Origin: JAYWDA01 sp043747555
Lineage (GTDB): Bacteria; Bdellovibrionota; Bdellovibrionia; Bdellovibrionales; Bdellovibrionaceae
Assembly: GCA_043747555.1 (NCBI GenBank)
Contig: JAYTOY010000076.1
Coordinates: 1 to 44,626, forward strand
DNA length: 44,626 nt
Reading direction: 5' to 3'
In this document: positions 8,122 through 17,611 of the stretch, piece by piece
Layout of the letters: the number at the start of each line of letters is the position of its first letter
How positions within the stretch are numbered: the stretch's first letter is position 1
The notes under the pieces: model-generated
Told to the model about the DNA's origin: nothing
Seen by the model: only the letters and a program-made list of their open reading frames with translations
Databases searched by the model: none
Translations under genes and position numbers: made by a program

Positions 8122-11100
8122 ACGTGTTGACCCGTTTCTTTATCATTATTTCGAATTTTCGACATGTATCGAACAGATGGCGCCGCATTCCATTCCTCAA
8201 GAAGGGCATAAGCTCTTTCGTTTTTAAACATCTGAGAAACTTTACTTTCAGGATCGTTCATATCTCCGAAAGTGATCGCAGAAGCTGGACACGCTGTCTG
8301 ACAAGCTGTTTTGATATCTCCATCTTTCAGTTCGCGCTTTGCCACTTTGGCAGCAATCCGACCCTCTTTAATTCTATGAACACAAAAAGTACATTTTTCC
8401 ATCACCCCTCGGGTGCGAACAGTGACTTCTGGATTCAAAGCCATATGAAGAGGCTTTTCTATTTTGCCCGCTGTATAATTAAACCAATTAAAACGGCGAA
8501 CTTTGTAAGGACAATTATTCGAGCAATATCTGGTTCCAACGCAGCGGTTGTAAACCATCGCGTTCAAACCATCATCAGTATGAACTGTCGCTAAAACAGG
8601 ACAGACTGATTCACAAGGTGCATTATCACAATGCTGACACATGATAGGTTGAAAAACTGTATCCGGCGCATCGGGCGTTCCGGTGTAATATCGATCTACG
8701 CGGATCCAATGCATTTCACGACCCTGCAGAACATATTTTTTACCAACCACAGGAATATTATTTTCTGACTGGCAAGCTGTCATACAGGCCGAGCAACCTG
8801 TGCAAGTATTTAAATCCACCGCCATAGCCCATTTATGACCATTGTACTTGTGCCCCGACCAAATAGACCAAGTATGATGGCGATGAAAACCGACTTTTTT
8901 ATTTTTGACGTAATCAGTTTTCGTCGCTTCTGCAACAATCAGTCGACCTTCCATTGAATGGTGACCTTGAGTGCAAGCCAGCTCGTATTTTTTTAACGTA
9001 TTTTTAACTTCTACCTTTTGGCCAGAAAAAATAGCCTGATCGCCTTTGATCGTCATCAACTGGTAAGCATTTTTACCAATGCCGCTGGCAATCTTGCCGC
9101 CTTCAGTTCGACCGTAACCAACCGCGACAGCCATCACATCGTCATGCAATCCTGGCTGAATATGAGCCGGCAATTCCATTTTATTTCCAGCCACAGAAAG
9201 CTCTAGAATCATTCCCTCAACCAATTTTAATTTTTCAGCGGTTGCAACGGAAACACTGACGTAATTATCCCACACAATTTTTGTGACTGGGTCTGGAAGC
9301 TCATGCAACCACGAAATATTGGTCTCAGTTCCATCACCCATTTGAACTGTTGGATACAAAACTAACTCATAACCACTTTGTGCAGCCGGTGATTTAATAC
9401 TTGAAAAGGAATCCGCCTTAAAGCTTCGAGCTCCGCCATTGCTAGCTTCGCCGACATAACCCTCTTGCAAAACTTTTTGCCAGAAATCTTCAAAGTTTGA
9501 ACCCTTGCCATGCTTTGGAAAAACTTCTTCTTTCCAATAATTTTTTAAGTAGTCATAAAAAGTCTCATAAGCCAAAAGGCGCTTTGGACCTTGTTTGGCT
9601 AAGAATCCCCAAGTCATGAGCGATAATTGGAAGGACCGAGTATCATACATGCTTCGGATCGTCGGCTGCTGAATGGCCAAAATACCATTCGCAAATTCAG
9701 CGTCGCCCCAGCTTTCTAAGTTATGATTATCCGGAATAATATAATGACAGTGATGAGCGACTTCATCCATGTGGCTTGTCGTTGAAATCACCATATCGAC
9801 TTTTTTCAAAGCCTCGGCAAAACCGACAGAGGCAGGCAAAGCATACATAGGATTTGTTTTATGAAGGATCAGTGTTTTGATTTTTCCGGCCTTCATATCT
9901 GCAACTAATTTTAATAATTCAGCCGTTGAACCCGTCAAGCCAGGCGAACCGGCTTTGGCTTCGATCGTTTTTCCGTCGTTTTCAAGGACAGAGTTCAACA
10001 TATTCACTGCAACTTGCAAGTCACGTGCATTTTCAGAGCGTGTCGGTAAACCACCGGCCACGACTAAACTTTCTCCGCGGTGTTCCCAAAGATCACTGGC
10101 CATTTTTTTGAAAACTTCAGCAGGGATTCCTAAGGTTTGAGCGGCTCCGGCGTAATTTCCTAAAGTGCTTTTCACCGTTCCATTGCCCGCGTAGGAAGAT
10201 TTTCCTTGGCCGACAACAAGCTCATGCAAAAGACCCATCACCACTGTCAGCTGCTGCGACGGTTTAATTTTAAAACGCAGATCTGAATTAGCCGCTGTTA
10301 AAGAAAAATGAGAATCAAAAGCAATTAACCGGGACATTTTTGATGGATCCCTACGAGATTCAGAAAACTGTTTGGTAAAGGTCACAGGCGCAAGCCAAGT
10401 TCCTAAGAAATCAGCATCAATGGAAACAATCACCTTTGCCTTGTCAAAACGGTAGAACGGAACAGAACCTTCACCAAACGAAGCTTTTTGACCCTCACGA
10501 ACTTCTTCGTGACTCAAGGGCTCCCAAGTCACGTGCGCGGCTTTGAAAGCTTCGCCAAATTCGCGAACGATGGACCGAGTGCTTGGTGAAGCGAGGGCCC
10601 CCGTTAAGACAACAACGCCGCCTTTTTTAAGTTGCTCAGCGATTTTTGCATCCATATCATCCCAAACCGCAGTGATCGTGTCTTTATTAGTTCGGGCTGT
10701 ATTGAAAAGATTTTTTCTTGGCGCGCGCAAACGCTCGGGATCATACAAACTTAAGATAGACGCTTGCGACCTGACGGAAACTCCGCCTTGGTTTAAAGGA
10801 AACTGAGGATTTCCTTCGATCTTGATCGGACGTCCTTCACGAGTTTTTACAAGCAGTCCCAGACCTTCAGATCCATCAAAATAAGTTGATGTGTAAAAAT
10901 TTGGAATTCCCAACGTCACTTCTTCGGGCTGCTGAACATAAGGAACAATTTTTTGCACAGGTCGACGGATACAACCAGAGCTTGCAAGAGCTACAGAGGC
11001 GCCCATTAATTTCAAAAAATCTCGTCGAGCAAAACCCTCTTTATCATCGTCTTCTTTTAAGGGTGAAGATTGAAATTCAGCATCGACTTGTTTTAAAAAT

Positions 11101-11249
11101 TCAGGATCTTGATTGTATTGCTCAAGGCTTAGCCAGTATCTGTTATCGCGCTGAATTTGTGGACGCAAAGCTTTCTTAGCGGCCAGTTCGGCTTCGCTGT
11201 GACTGTGACCGTGATCGTCCGTGTGATCGTGATGATTATCGTGTGACAT
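8118..11249 (-). CDS. actB: Alternative complex III iron-sulfur subunit ActB (MoCo-like/ferredoxin fusion)
   Basis: 1043 aa, the usual fused form. A long N-terminal extension (YWLSLEQYNQDPEF, about 38-51) leads to the twin-arginine motif ARRDFLK (74-80) and a hydrophobic stretch ending ASSGC (Cys93). This is the extended Tat region typical of ActB, and Cys93 could be lipidated. Residues about 110-760 form a molybdopterin-oxidoreductase-like domain; in this family no molybdenum is bound. Residues about 812-1010 hold ferredoxin Cys groups: CTGCSACMTAC, CQHCDNAPCESVCP, CVGTRYCSNNCP, CTFC and CQTACP, fitting three 4Fe-4S and one 3Fe-4S cluster. The first 18 residues hold seven His, an unusual addition. 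Start supported by the 13-nt gap from actA. Confidence 0.96.
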
Positions 11250-11262
11250 TTTTATTCCACCC

Positions 11263-11790
11263 TTAATGATGACAAGTCGTACAGTTCAATGGCGCTTTAT
11301 TTTCTGGCTGACGGTGACAGTTTACACACCAACCCATGGAAAGATCTTTAAACTGATAGACTTTGCTCATGGTCTCAATGGGGCCATGACAAGTTTGACA
11401 GTTCACACCTTTTGCCAAATGCGCCGCATGATTAAAATTGACGTGATCGGGAAGCATGTGAACGCGAACCCATTCAATCGAAGTTCCCTTATTGTAAGCC
11501 TCTCGCAATTTTTGAATTTCTGGCTTATCGGTGGCCACTTGCAAATGACAATTCATGCATGTGCTCAAGGCGGGAATGTTCGAGTGCCGCGAGCGCTCGA
11601 CCTGGCTATGACAATACTGACACTGGATTTTGTGGGTGCTGACATGGAGAGAGTGATCAAAAGCAATCGGCTGAGTCGGCGCATAACCTTGGTTATAACC
11701 CCAACCCGGCTGAAATTTCGAACATCCGGCCAATAGTAAAAACCCCATCACAGCCGCAACTACGGAGAACGACTTCAAATCATGCTGCAT
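11263..11790 (-). CDS. actA: Alternative complex III pentaheme cytochrome c ActA
   Basis: 175 aa. Signal peptide with lipobox LAGC (Cys23), so probably an anchored periplasmic protein. Five CXXCH heme sites are visible: CQYCH, CMNCH, CQTCH, CVNCH and CTTCH, the last at the C-terminus. HxxxH-like spacing (FDHSLHVSTH, HVNFNHAAH) supplies distal His ligands. ActA passes electrons from the ActB clusters towards ActE or a soluble cytochrome. It is the first act gene, 163 nt downstream of ccsA. The ATG has only a weak SD. Confidence 0.95.
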   Translation of the reverse strand: MQHDLKSFSVVAAVMGFLLLAGCSKFQPGWGYNQGYAPTQPIAFDHSLHVSTHKIQCQYCHSQVERSRHSNIPALSTCMNCHLQVATDKPEIQKLREAYNKGTSIEWVRVHMLPDHVNFNHAAHLAKGVNCQTCHGPIETMSKVYQFKDLSMGWCVNCHRQPENKAPLNCTTCHH

Positions 11791-11801
11791 AATAAATGGC
11801 C

Positions 11802-11939
11802 CTACTTGATATTTAAATTTTCATCATTTAAAGATGTCTTAACAGACTTGGCAACTTCCTTTTGCAAACCAAATGAAAATAACCGAGGCGCATCGAAAGT
11901 GCTGAAGGGGTAAGCCGCAGATAAAAACAACTGTCGCAA
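11802..11939 (-). CDS. Doubtful small ORF between ccsA and actA
   Basis: In the 163-nt gap one minus-strand frame is open from just inside the ccsA end to a TAG at 11804-11802, reading ...FGLQKEVAKSVKTSL... with an amphipathic, protein-like pattern. There is no ATG; TTG at 11939 is the best start (45 codons) and has no SD. It could be a relic, an unconventional small gene or chance. Read it as a note rather than a firm gene. Confidence 0.15.
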   Translation of the reverse strand: MRQLFLSAAYPFSTFDAPRLFSFGLQKEVAKSVKTSLNDENLNIK

Positions 11940-11953
11940 AAAAGCGAAAAACT

Positions 11954-13561
11954 CTAGCTTATTTTAGTACGACGGTTTTTTCTCAAAATTCCTACGTAAA
12001 GAACGGCTAACAAATGGACGACCACAAAAAGGGCGACATACTCGACACCGCCGGCGCTCCAGCCGTAAGAGTGCAGCCCAGCTCCTAGTATAAAGTTGAC
12101 CCCATACCATGCCATGATCACCAGATTAAATCCAACCACCGCAGAAGCAATCATACCAAAATCGCGAATCCATGTTGTCATTCGTCCATGCAACACGGCC
12201 ATGTACCCTAAAAGGACAATCAAGGCCCATGTTTCTTTAGGATCCCAGCCCCAAAATCGGCCCCATGAAACGTCGGCCCACAGGCCGCCAAGGACAATTC
12301 CGGGTGCAATAAAAACAACACCAATTTGAATCGAACGGTAAATCGCTAGGACGATGGCTTTTAGTTGTCCGCTGTATTTTTCTTCGCCTTTTAGATAATA
12401 GACTAGGCCAATGTCACCCAACACAAATGCTAAGAAAAAAGCAGCATAGGAAATGGTGATGGGCATCACATGAATGATCAGCCAATAGTTTGACCGCAAC
12501 ACCGCTTCCAGTGGTTGCAAGCTTGGGTCCAAAACCGCTGGCGCCGAGTCTGCAATCACCAAAGAAAAAAGACCCACCAGCGTGCCCGCAAATAAAATAA
12601 AACGATACTTATATATAGACTCTAAGATCATCGCAAATAAAACAGCTCCGAAGGCCACCCATACGACGGTTTCATACATATTTGAGACCGGTGGACGACC
12701 GGCTAAATAAATTCGTACAGAAAAACCGTAAACGTGCAGGCAAAAACCCATGATCGTAAAAAACCATACGCCTTTAACTAAAGAATCTTTTCTAGAAACC
12801 CACGAAATCAGCATAATAATGGCGGACACCAGATAAAACAGATACGCCCAACGAAAGGGGTGAAAGATATTGTACGCCACTTCGGCGTCCACTTTCGAAG
12901 TCGCTTCATAAAGTGCGGGATTTTCAGCTCGTGCCAAATCTTTAAAATTTTGAACACTCACGTCTAAATTAGAACCTCCGGATGTGGCACCAATCTGCGA
13001 AATAAAGCCTTTAGTCATCTCCACAAAAGCACTTCTTAAAGGCTCTTGCAGCTCAACCACCGACACCCATGTTGAGCCCTCTTTTGGAGGAGCCACGCGC
13101 AGTAGACGTCCCGCCGCCAGTTCTTGAAAGGCACCAAATTGGTTTTCTAAACGCTGCAATGCTTGTAAGTAGGGGTTTAGCTTTTCTTTAGCTTCTTGCT
13201 TTGTGCGCAGCTCGGCTCGTAAAAGCTGAAAAGTTTCGTTATCAAAAATTTCTTTAGCGGTAAACCAACGTTTCTCATCACTTAGCTTTAGCTGCTTAAG
13301 AACTTCTTTATTTCTGACTTCAAATAAATCGCGATCTTGCCAATCCTGGGGAGCCAGCATCCAAGTAAAAATAATTTCATAGGCTTCGCGGCCCTGATAG
13401 GTTGTTTTACCGTGCACGAGCTGCAACATCTCGCGGGCAAAAGTATCGTAAGGCTTAATGCGCCCGCCATCTTGAACGGGCAGATACCGAAGGCCATCAC
13501 CTTCTTTTGCGAAAGTCTGGCCGCCAAATGCCAAAGCCAAAAGAAGAATTAACTTTTTCAT
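11954..13561 (-). CDS. ccsA: System II cytochrome c maturation protein CcsA (heme handling)
   Basis: 535 aa. Signal-like N-terminus (1-18), then about 210 residues outside the membrane, then a CcsA core of about eight helices from residue 232. The tryptophan-rich WWD segment (GGLWADVSWGRFWGWDPKET, 425-444) and likely heme-ligand His residues (LHVYGF, IIHVMP, LHGRM, LHSYGW) are present. Together with ResB it moves heme across the membrane and ligates it to CXXCH apocytochromes. The long N-terminal periplasmic part is larger than in minimal CcsA proteins. It lies 35 nt after resB and upstream of the cytochromes ActA and ActE, its likely main clients. Confidence 0.93.
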   Translation of the reverse strand: MKKLILLLALAFGGQTFAKEGDGLRYLPVQDGGRIKPYDTFAREMLQLVHGKTTYQGREAYEIIFTWMLAPQDWQDRDLFEVRNKEVLKQLKLSDEKRWFTAKEIFDNETFQLLRAELRTKQEAKEKLNPYLQALQRLENQFGAFQELAAGRLLRVAPPKEGSTWVSVVELQEPLRSAFVEMTKGFISQIGATSGGSNLDVSVQNFKDLARAENPALYEATSKVDAEVAYNIFHPFRWAYLFYLVSAIIMLISWVSRKDSLVKGVWFFTIMGFCLHVYGFSVRIYLAGRPPVSNMYETVVWVAFGAVLFAMILESIYKYRFILFAGTLVGLFSLVIADSAPAVLDPSLQPLEAVLRSNYWLIIHVMPITISYAAFFLAFVLGDIGLVYYLKGEEKYSGQLKAIVLAIYRSIQIGVVFIAPGIVLGGLWADVSWGRFWGWDPKETWALIVLLGYMAVLHGRMTTWIRDFGMIASAVVGFNLVIMAWYGVNFILGAGLHSYGWSAGGVEYVALFVVVHLLAVLYVGILRKNRRTKIS

Positions 13562-13596
13562 GCAAAGCTCCTAGCGTGCTCAGTCAACGTTTTCGA

Positions 13597-14937
13597 TCAA
13601 CGCTTTCTATAGTAGAACAAAAAGACTATCCCGAAGAACATCATCAATGAACCAATATATTTAAATGGGCGCCCTGGATCGTAATTTACTGTCAAAACCG
13701 TTGCGATCGGCTTTCCAAAACTGTCTTCCTGGAAGCTGGCCTGATAAAAAGTCAGTCCCTTATAATCTAAGGGCTCGTTCATTTTGATTTCTTGAAGTCC
13801 TAGACCTTGAACGTCCACTAAACTTTTATAATCCATGGCCTTCTGAGTGCCTTCGTAATTTTCTTTGATAAATTCCTTTAAGGTCAGGCCAAAACCCAGA
13901 TCAATGCTTTGATGAACATAGGACACAAAATAAGCTGTCGTTTCGGTAAATATTCGAAGCGTATCATTTAAAATAATCCAGTGTTCCTCGCCTTTAAAAA
14001 TCAACTTTACGGCTGAAACCGTGAGTGGCGTAGGCGCCTCTCGGTCTTGAATCTCCCATTTTTCCTGGGCTTTAAAATGATAACGTAAGACTTTAAGTTT
14101 TAACCCCATCCACCCAAGATCAAAGCTATGCCCTTCTTTAACTTTTCCGTGCGCGCGGGCTACTTTTTGATCCTTAGAAAAAATTTGATAAGTCATTTCA
14201 TCCTTTGAAATCGGCATTAGAATGACTTCATTGTGTCCATCTTCAATGTGACTTCCACCCAACTTAACCCGCAAGGGCCCGAAATCCTTTTGGGTGACCA
14301 GCCCTGCTTTTCTTTGCACCATCCAGTCGATTTGCTGAAACTGGCCGTTCGAGATTTGAAAGCGCACCGCCGCTCCCAAATTGGATTCATCGGCGGGATT
14401 AATTTTACGCTCAGGGATTGCGTAGGGCTTAAATTCTGAAAAACGAAATTCGCCGGCATCGGAGCTAAAAATAATCGGATCTTTTTTTAGATCGCGCTTA
14501 AAAAAGTTAACAGGCATTTCAAAAACCTTTGAAAGCCGGTCTCCAAAGGATGCATAAATAAGGATTTGCGGCTGAGGCACCGATACGGATCGCTGTGTTT
14601 CCCCTGTGCCAATCATCATCGATCCATCAAGGCCATATTTCATAGTTAAGATCGAGCCCACTAAAAGCGTTATAATTCCTATATGAGCTAGCACGAAAGA
14701 CGTGTGACGTTTCTTCCAAGGCCATCGATCCACCATAACAGAAATCAACGACAGAGAAAGCATCCCTAAACCGATATACATCCAAACGCTGTCATAGACA
14801 TGCGCTTTGGCTGCCACTGCATCAAGCCTTGACTCGACAACAGTGCCAACGCCGATGACAACACAAATATAAAGAATCACCACGACGGCAAGTTTCAGCG
14901 AAGCCAACCTGTGGATTATTTTTTTAGCATAGATCAT
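13597..14937 (-). CDS. resB: System II cytochrome c maturation protein ResB/CcsB
   Basis: 446 aa. Three N-terminal helices (about 10-30, 48-66, 76-97) include VESRLDAVAAKAHVYDSVW and a short cytoplasmic DRWPWKKRH loop. A large periplasmic domain (about 100-420) and a last helix (about 424-442) complete the ResB architecture. Its likely partner is CcsA, encoded next. It starts 20 nt after the stop of the N-formylglutamate amidohydrolase-like gene, so all of these may be one transcript. Confidence 0.92.
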   Translation of the reverse strand: MIYAKKIIHRLASLKLAVVVILYICVVIGVGTVVESRLDAVAAKAHVYDSVWMYIGLGMLSLSLISVMVDRWPWKKRHTSFVLAHIGIITLLVGSILTMKYGLDGSMMIGTGETQRSVSVPQPQILIYASFGDRLSKVFEMPVNFFKRDLKKDPIIFSSDAGEFRFSEFKPYAIPERKINPADESNLGAAVRFQISNGQFQQIDWMVQRKAGLVTQKDFGPLRVKLGGSHIEDGHNEVILMPISKDEMTYQIFSKDQKVARAHGKVKEGHSFDLGWMGLKLKVLRYHFKAQEKWEIQDREAPTPLTVSAVKLIFKGEEHWIILNDTLRIFTETTAYFVSYVHQSIDLGFGLTLKEFIKENYEGTQKAMDYKSLVDVQGLGLQEIKMNEPLDYKGLTFYQASFQEDSFGKPIATVLTVNYDPGRPFKYIGSLMMFFGIVFLFYYRKR

Positions 14938-14957
14938 TCTTCACCGAATCTAGACAA

Positions 14958-15755
14958 TTAGTTTTTAACTGGCAAGTGGGCTTGAATATAGCTCAGAGCT
15001 GAAGAAATTTTCTCTTGCACCTTCAAAGCTTCATCTGCTTTAAACTGCTTGGTTTTTTCATCCATATACAGGTCACGCACAAGCTCGACTTGCAAAGCAT
15101 GATGACCCATGGCAGGGCGCCCATACTGTTCTGTGACACGACCGCCAAGATAAGGCCAATTGTACGCCACCTTAAAGCCTGCCGTACAGTAAGCCGCAAT
15201 CACCAAATCTTTAAACTCAGGTTTACAGCTTTTCCCTGAGCCATCGCTGACAACAATATCAGCCCGCCTGTGCCCAGGATCACGATGCATTTTTGTACCG
15301 ACTGAAGGCATACTATGAGCATCGATATGAAAAACTTCTGAATGGTTTTTCAATATCTGCTGATACTGATCCTGAACCTGCTGATGAAAAGGTGTATAAA
15401 TTAGATCCGTTAGTTTTTGGTGCAATGCTTTTGAAATTGGCGCTTTCATTAGAGGGTGATCGTAAGTTGTTACACACCAATGATAGCCCCTTGAATGCAA
15501 TCCTGGCGTATTGATCGAACCTTCAACACTGGCCGCGTCGACATCTTCAGGGATGCGGTTGAGGTCAACAACATACCTGTGCCAATCTGTTTTAATCAAT
15601 GGAATCCCTAGCTGAACTAAACTTGGAGTGTACAGTCGATCGACAAAACGATCAACATCACACATCAGAATTTCTTCAGGCAAAGCTTTTAGCCATATTG
15701 CTTCCGGCGGAATCTTTTCTCCGGAATGTGGAATGGTAACTATTAAGTTTGACAA
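14958..15755 (-). CDS. N-formylglutamate amidohydrolase family hydrolase
   Basis: 265 aa. FGase signatures in order: TIPHSGEKIP (8-17), CDVDRFVDRLY (about 32-42), DWHRYVVDLNR (about 57-67), VFHIDAHSMPSVG (about 141-153), RADIVVSDGSGKSC and GRVTEQYGRP (zinc and substrate region). Characterised members cleave N-formylglutamate in histidine degradation or N-formyl dipeptides, but no hut genes are nearby, so the substrate is open. The start is TTG at 15755, preceded by a modest GTGGGG SD. The gene is divergent from the cobalamin adenosyltransferase and could be the first gene of the resB-ccsA-act transcript (20-nt gap). Confidence 0.9.
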   Translation of the reverse strand: MSNLIVTIPHSGEKIPPEAIWLKALPEEILMCDVDRFVDRLYTPSLVQLGIPLIKTDWHRYVVDLNRIPEDVDAASVEGSINTPGLHSRGYHWCVTTYDHPLMKAPISKALHQKLTDLIYTPFHQQVQDQYQQILKNHSEVFHIDAHSMPSVGTKMHRDPGHRRADIVVSDGSGKSCKPEFKDLVIAAYCTAGFKVAYNWPYLGGRVTEQYGRPAMGHHALQVELVRDLYMDEKTKQFKADEALKVQEKISSALSYIQAHLPVKN

Positions 15756-15770
15756 TTCGACCCCACTTTA

Positions 15771-15798
15771 TTGACTCGCTAAAGATATAGTTTAACAT
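15771..15798 (+). promoter_or_regulatory. Putative promoter of the adenosyltransferase gene
   Basis: TTGACT (15771-15776) and TAACAT (15793-15798) are separated by 16 nt, about 20 nt upstream of the ATG at 15820, which has an AAAGGA Shine-Dalgarno. Confidence 0.45.
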
Positions 15799-15819
15799 TG
15801 TGAAAGCAAAGGATTTTCC

Positions 15820-16398
15820 ATGACAGCACCACCCAAAGCAAAGATCTACACGCGAACTGGCGATCAGGGAAAAACTCGATTGGTTGGTGGTGGTTGCGTC
15901 GATAAGTTCAATCCTCGGGTAGAAGCTTATGGGACCGTCGATGAATTGAATAGCTATCTTGGGATCGTTCGAAACCAATTGGGCGGTGCCGCTTTACTGA
16001 TGGCACTTAACAACCACTTAGAATTTATTCAAAATGAACTTTTCAATGTCGGAAGTAGGCTTGCTTGCGAAGATGAAAAGATCAGTTTAAAATTACCCGC
16101 TTTGTCTTCAGAAGCGGTTCTGCAAATGGAGAATAAAATTGATGCGATGGAGACTGAAATGCCAGAGCTTCATCAGTTTATTTTGCCAGGTGGAACCGCG
16201 ATCGCCAGCCATTTGCATTTTGCCCGCACTCTTTGCCGCCGAGCGGAGCGAAGAACAGCCGAACTTCATCACCAAGATCCGCGTTTTCAAGAAGGTTTGA
16301 TTTTTTTAAATCGCCTCAGCGATTATTTATTTGTTGCCGCGCGGTGGGTGAATTTTAAAAATAATCAACCAGATGTCCCCTGGAAGAAAAATTCATGA
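15820..16398 (+). CDS. PduO-type cob(I)alamin adenosyltransferase
   Basis: 192 aa, the normal length. Transfers the 5'-deoxyadenosyl group of ATP to cob(I)alamin, making adenosylcobalamin in the cytoplasm. The N-terminal ATP loop YTRTGDQGKTRLVGG (11-25) and VEAYGTVDELNSYLG (about 34-48) are intact. So are the helix motif RTLCRRAERRT (about 133-143) and the terminal LNRLSDYLFVAARW. The next gene overlaps by 4 nt (ATGA), implying co-translation. Nothing else for cobalamin is present, so this may be a salvage activity for a B12-dependent enzyme elsewhere. Confidence 0.95.
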   Translation: MTAPPKAKIYTRTGDQGKTRLVGGGCVDKFNPRVEAYGTVDELNSYLGIVRNQLGGAALLMALNNHLEFIQNELFNVGSRLACEDEKISLKLPALSSEAVLQMENKIDAMETEMPELHQFILPGGTAIASHLHFARTLCRRAERRTAELHHQDPRFQEGLIFLNRLSDYLFVAARWVNFKNNQPDVPWKKNS

Positions 16399-17528
16399 AA
16401 TTAGCAGTTGCGGGAGCCCGCCACAGTCATGGTCTGGTGGAATTCTACAAAAGCTTCCCAACGCCTGGATTGGTTCAATTAAAAGTCGATCGCGGTCAAA
16501 ATTTTTTTAAACCTTATGAACTTCAGTCAGACCGCCATATCACTTATGTTATGCAAGACGATGAGACTGGCAAGATTGAAGGCAGTGCAAGCTTTGTGAT
16601 TAATAATGTTTTGCTTGAGGGCCAAATTTCATCCGTAGCATTCGGTCGCGACCTAAGAATTTCGTCAAATCGAAAAGCCATCGTTTCTTGGGCCCATCAT
16701 TTTTTGCCAGCCATGGCCGACATTGAAAAAAAATTCGAGATCGCACATTTTTTTTCTATTTTGAATATGGCTGAAGCTAAGGCCTTGAATGCTTTCGTGC
16801 GGCCCCACCAGATTCGCCGACCCCTGCCCCGATACTTCTTATTTCGAAGATTTAATTTAGTCAGCCTTCATGGACAATTTCCTTGGGCCCGTTCGCCGCT
16901 GGCCAGTGTGCGTGTGCGACGCGGAAGTTTTCGACAGCAAGAGGCCCTGGTCGATTATCTTTTACGAAAATCTCAGGCCAGGGATTTATCCACAACTTGG
17001 GACCGAAAAAGTTTCGAAGATAAGCTCAAACGCTGGGAAGGCTTAAGCTTAGAAAATTTCTTGATTGCCTTTGATTCTAGCGAAAATATTGTTGGCTGTG
17101 TTGCCCCATGGTCCTCCAGGCAAGTGCAAGAATTTATTCCGCTGCAATATTCTTTAGTCGCCCATAATTTTCGGCAGTTTCTAAAATTTGGAAAACTTTT
17201 AGGATGGACTCGGACTTTAACCAAACCCATCACACGACTGCAAATGGAAGCACCGATGAACTTTCGTTATCTGTCTTTTTTAAATGCCGATAACGAAGAT
17301 ATTTTTGATAACCTTGTGCACGCGGCTTACAACGAAGCTGAAGAAAATGAGTTTTTAGTTTACACTCAGATGCGATCTGATATGCACTTGCGAAAACCGT
17401 CCGGATGGGTCGGCGCAAGGATTCCCTATGGACTTTACTGTATGGTTCCTCCGGATCGACCGGCACCTTCGTTTCTACATCCCAATAATGAAAATCACGT
17501 CGAGATCGAACCCTTCTTCGTCGGTTAA
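16395..17528 (+). CDS. Unassigned protein, possibly GNAT-like
   Basis: 377 aa, soluble, no signal peptide. The first 110 residues (HITYVMQDDETGKIEGSAS, then ISSVAFGRDLRISSNRKAI) resemble the strand-loop layout of an N-acetyltransferase with a weak acetyl-CoA loop, and a similar domain could recur near 215-370. This is a fold impression, not a motif match. The start overlaps the adenosyltransferase stop (ATGA), so the two are co-expressed. A 14-bp terminator hairpin covers the stop codon. Substrate unknown. Confidence 0.8.
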   Translation: MKLAVAGARHSHGLVEFYKSFPTPGLVQLKVDRGQNFFKPYELQSDRHITYVMQDDETGKIEGSASFVINNVLLEGQISSVAFGRDLRISSNRKAIVSWAHHFLPAMADIEKKFEIAHFFSILNMAEAKALNAFVRPHQIRRPLPRYFLFRRFNLVSLHGQFPWARSPLASVRVRRGSFRQQEALVDYLLRKSQARDLSTTWDRKSFEDKLKRWEGLSLENFLIAFDSSENIVGCVAPWSSRQVQEFIPLQYSLVAHNFRQFLKFGKLLGWTRTLTKPITRLQMEAPMNFRYLSFLNADNEDIFDNLVHAAYNEAEENEFLVYTQMRSDMHLRKPSGWVGARIPYGLYCMVPPDRPAPSFLHPNNENHVEIEPFFVG

Positions 17529-17554
17529 GAAGTCTCAAGTTGAGACTTCTTAAC
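17524..17554 (+). terminator. Strong terminator hairpin
   Basis: Perfect 14-bp stem (GTTAAGAAGTCTCA and its complement) with an AGT loop, followed by ATATTTTTAT. It includes the stop codon of the preceding gene. Confidence 0.75.
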
Positions 17555-17567
17555 ATATTTTTATAGC
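17540..17567 (+). promoter_or_regulatory. Putative promoter overlapping the terminator
   Basis: TTGAGA (17540-17545) and TATAGC (17562-17567), 16 nt apart, precede the ATG at 17612 by about 45 nt. The -35 hexamer is part of the 3' arm of the terminator hairpin. Confidence 0.4.
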
Positions 17568-17611
17568 GAGCAAGGCCTTAAATGCTATCGTAAGAGTTGG
17601 GGGAATCTGTT

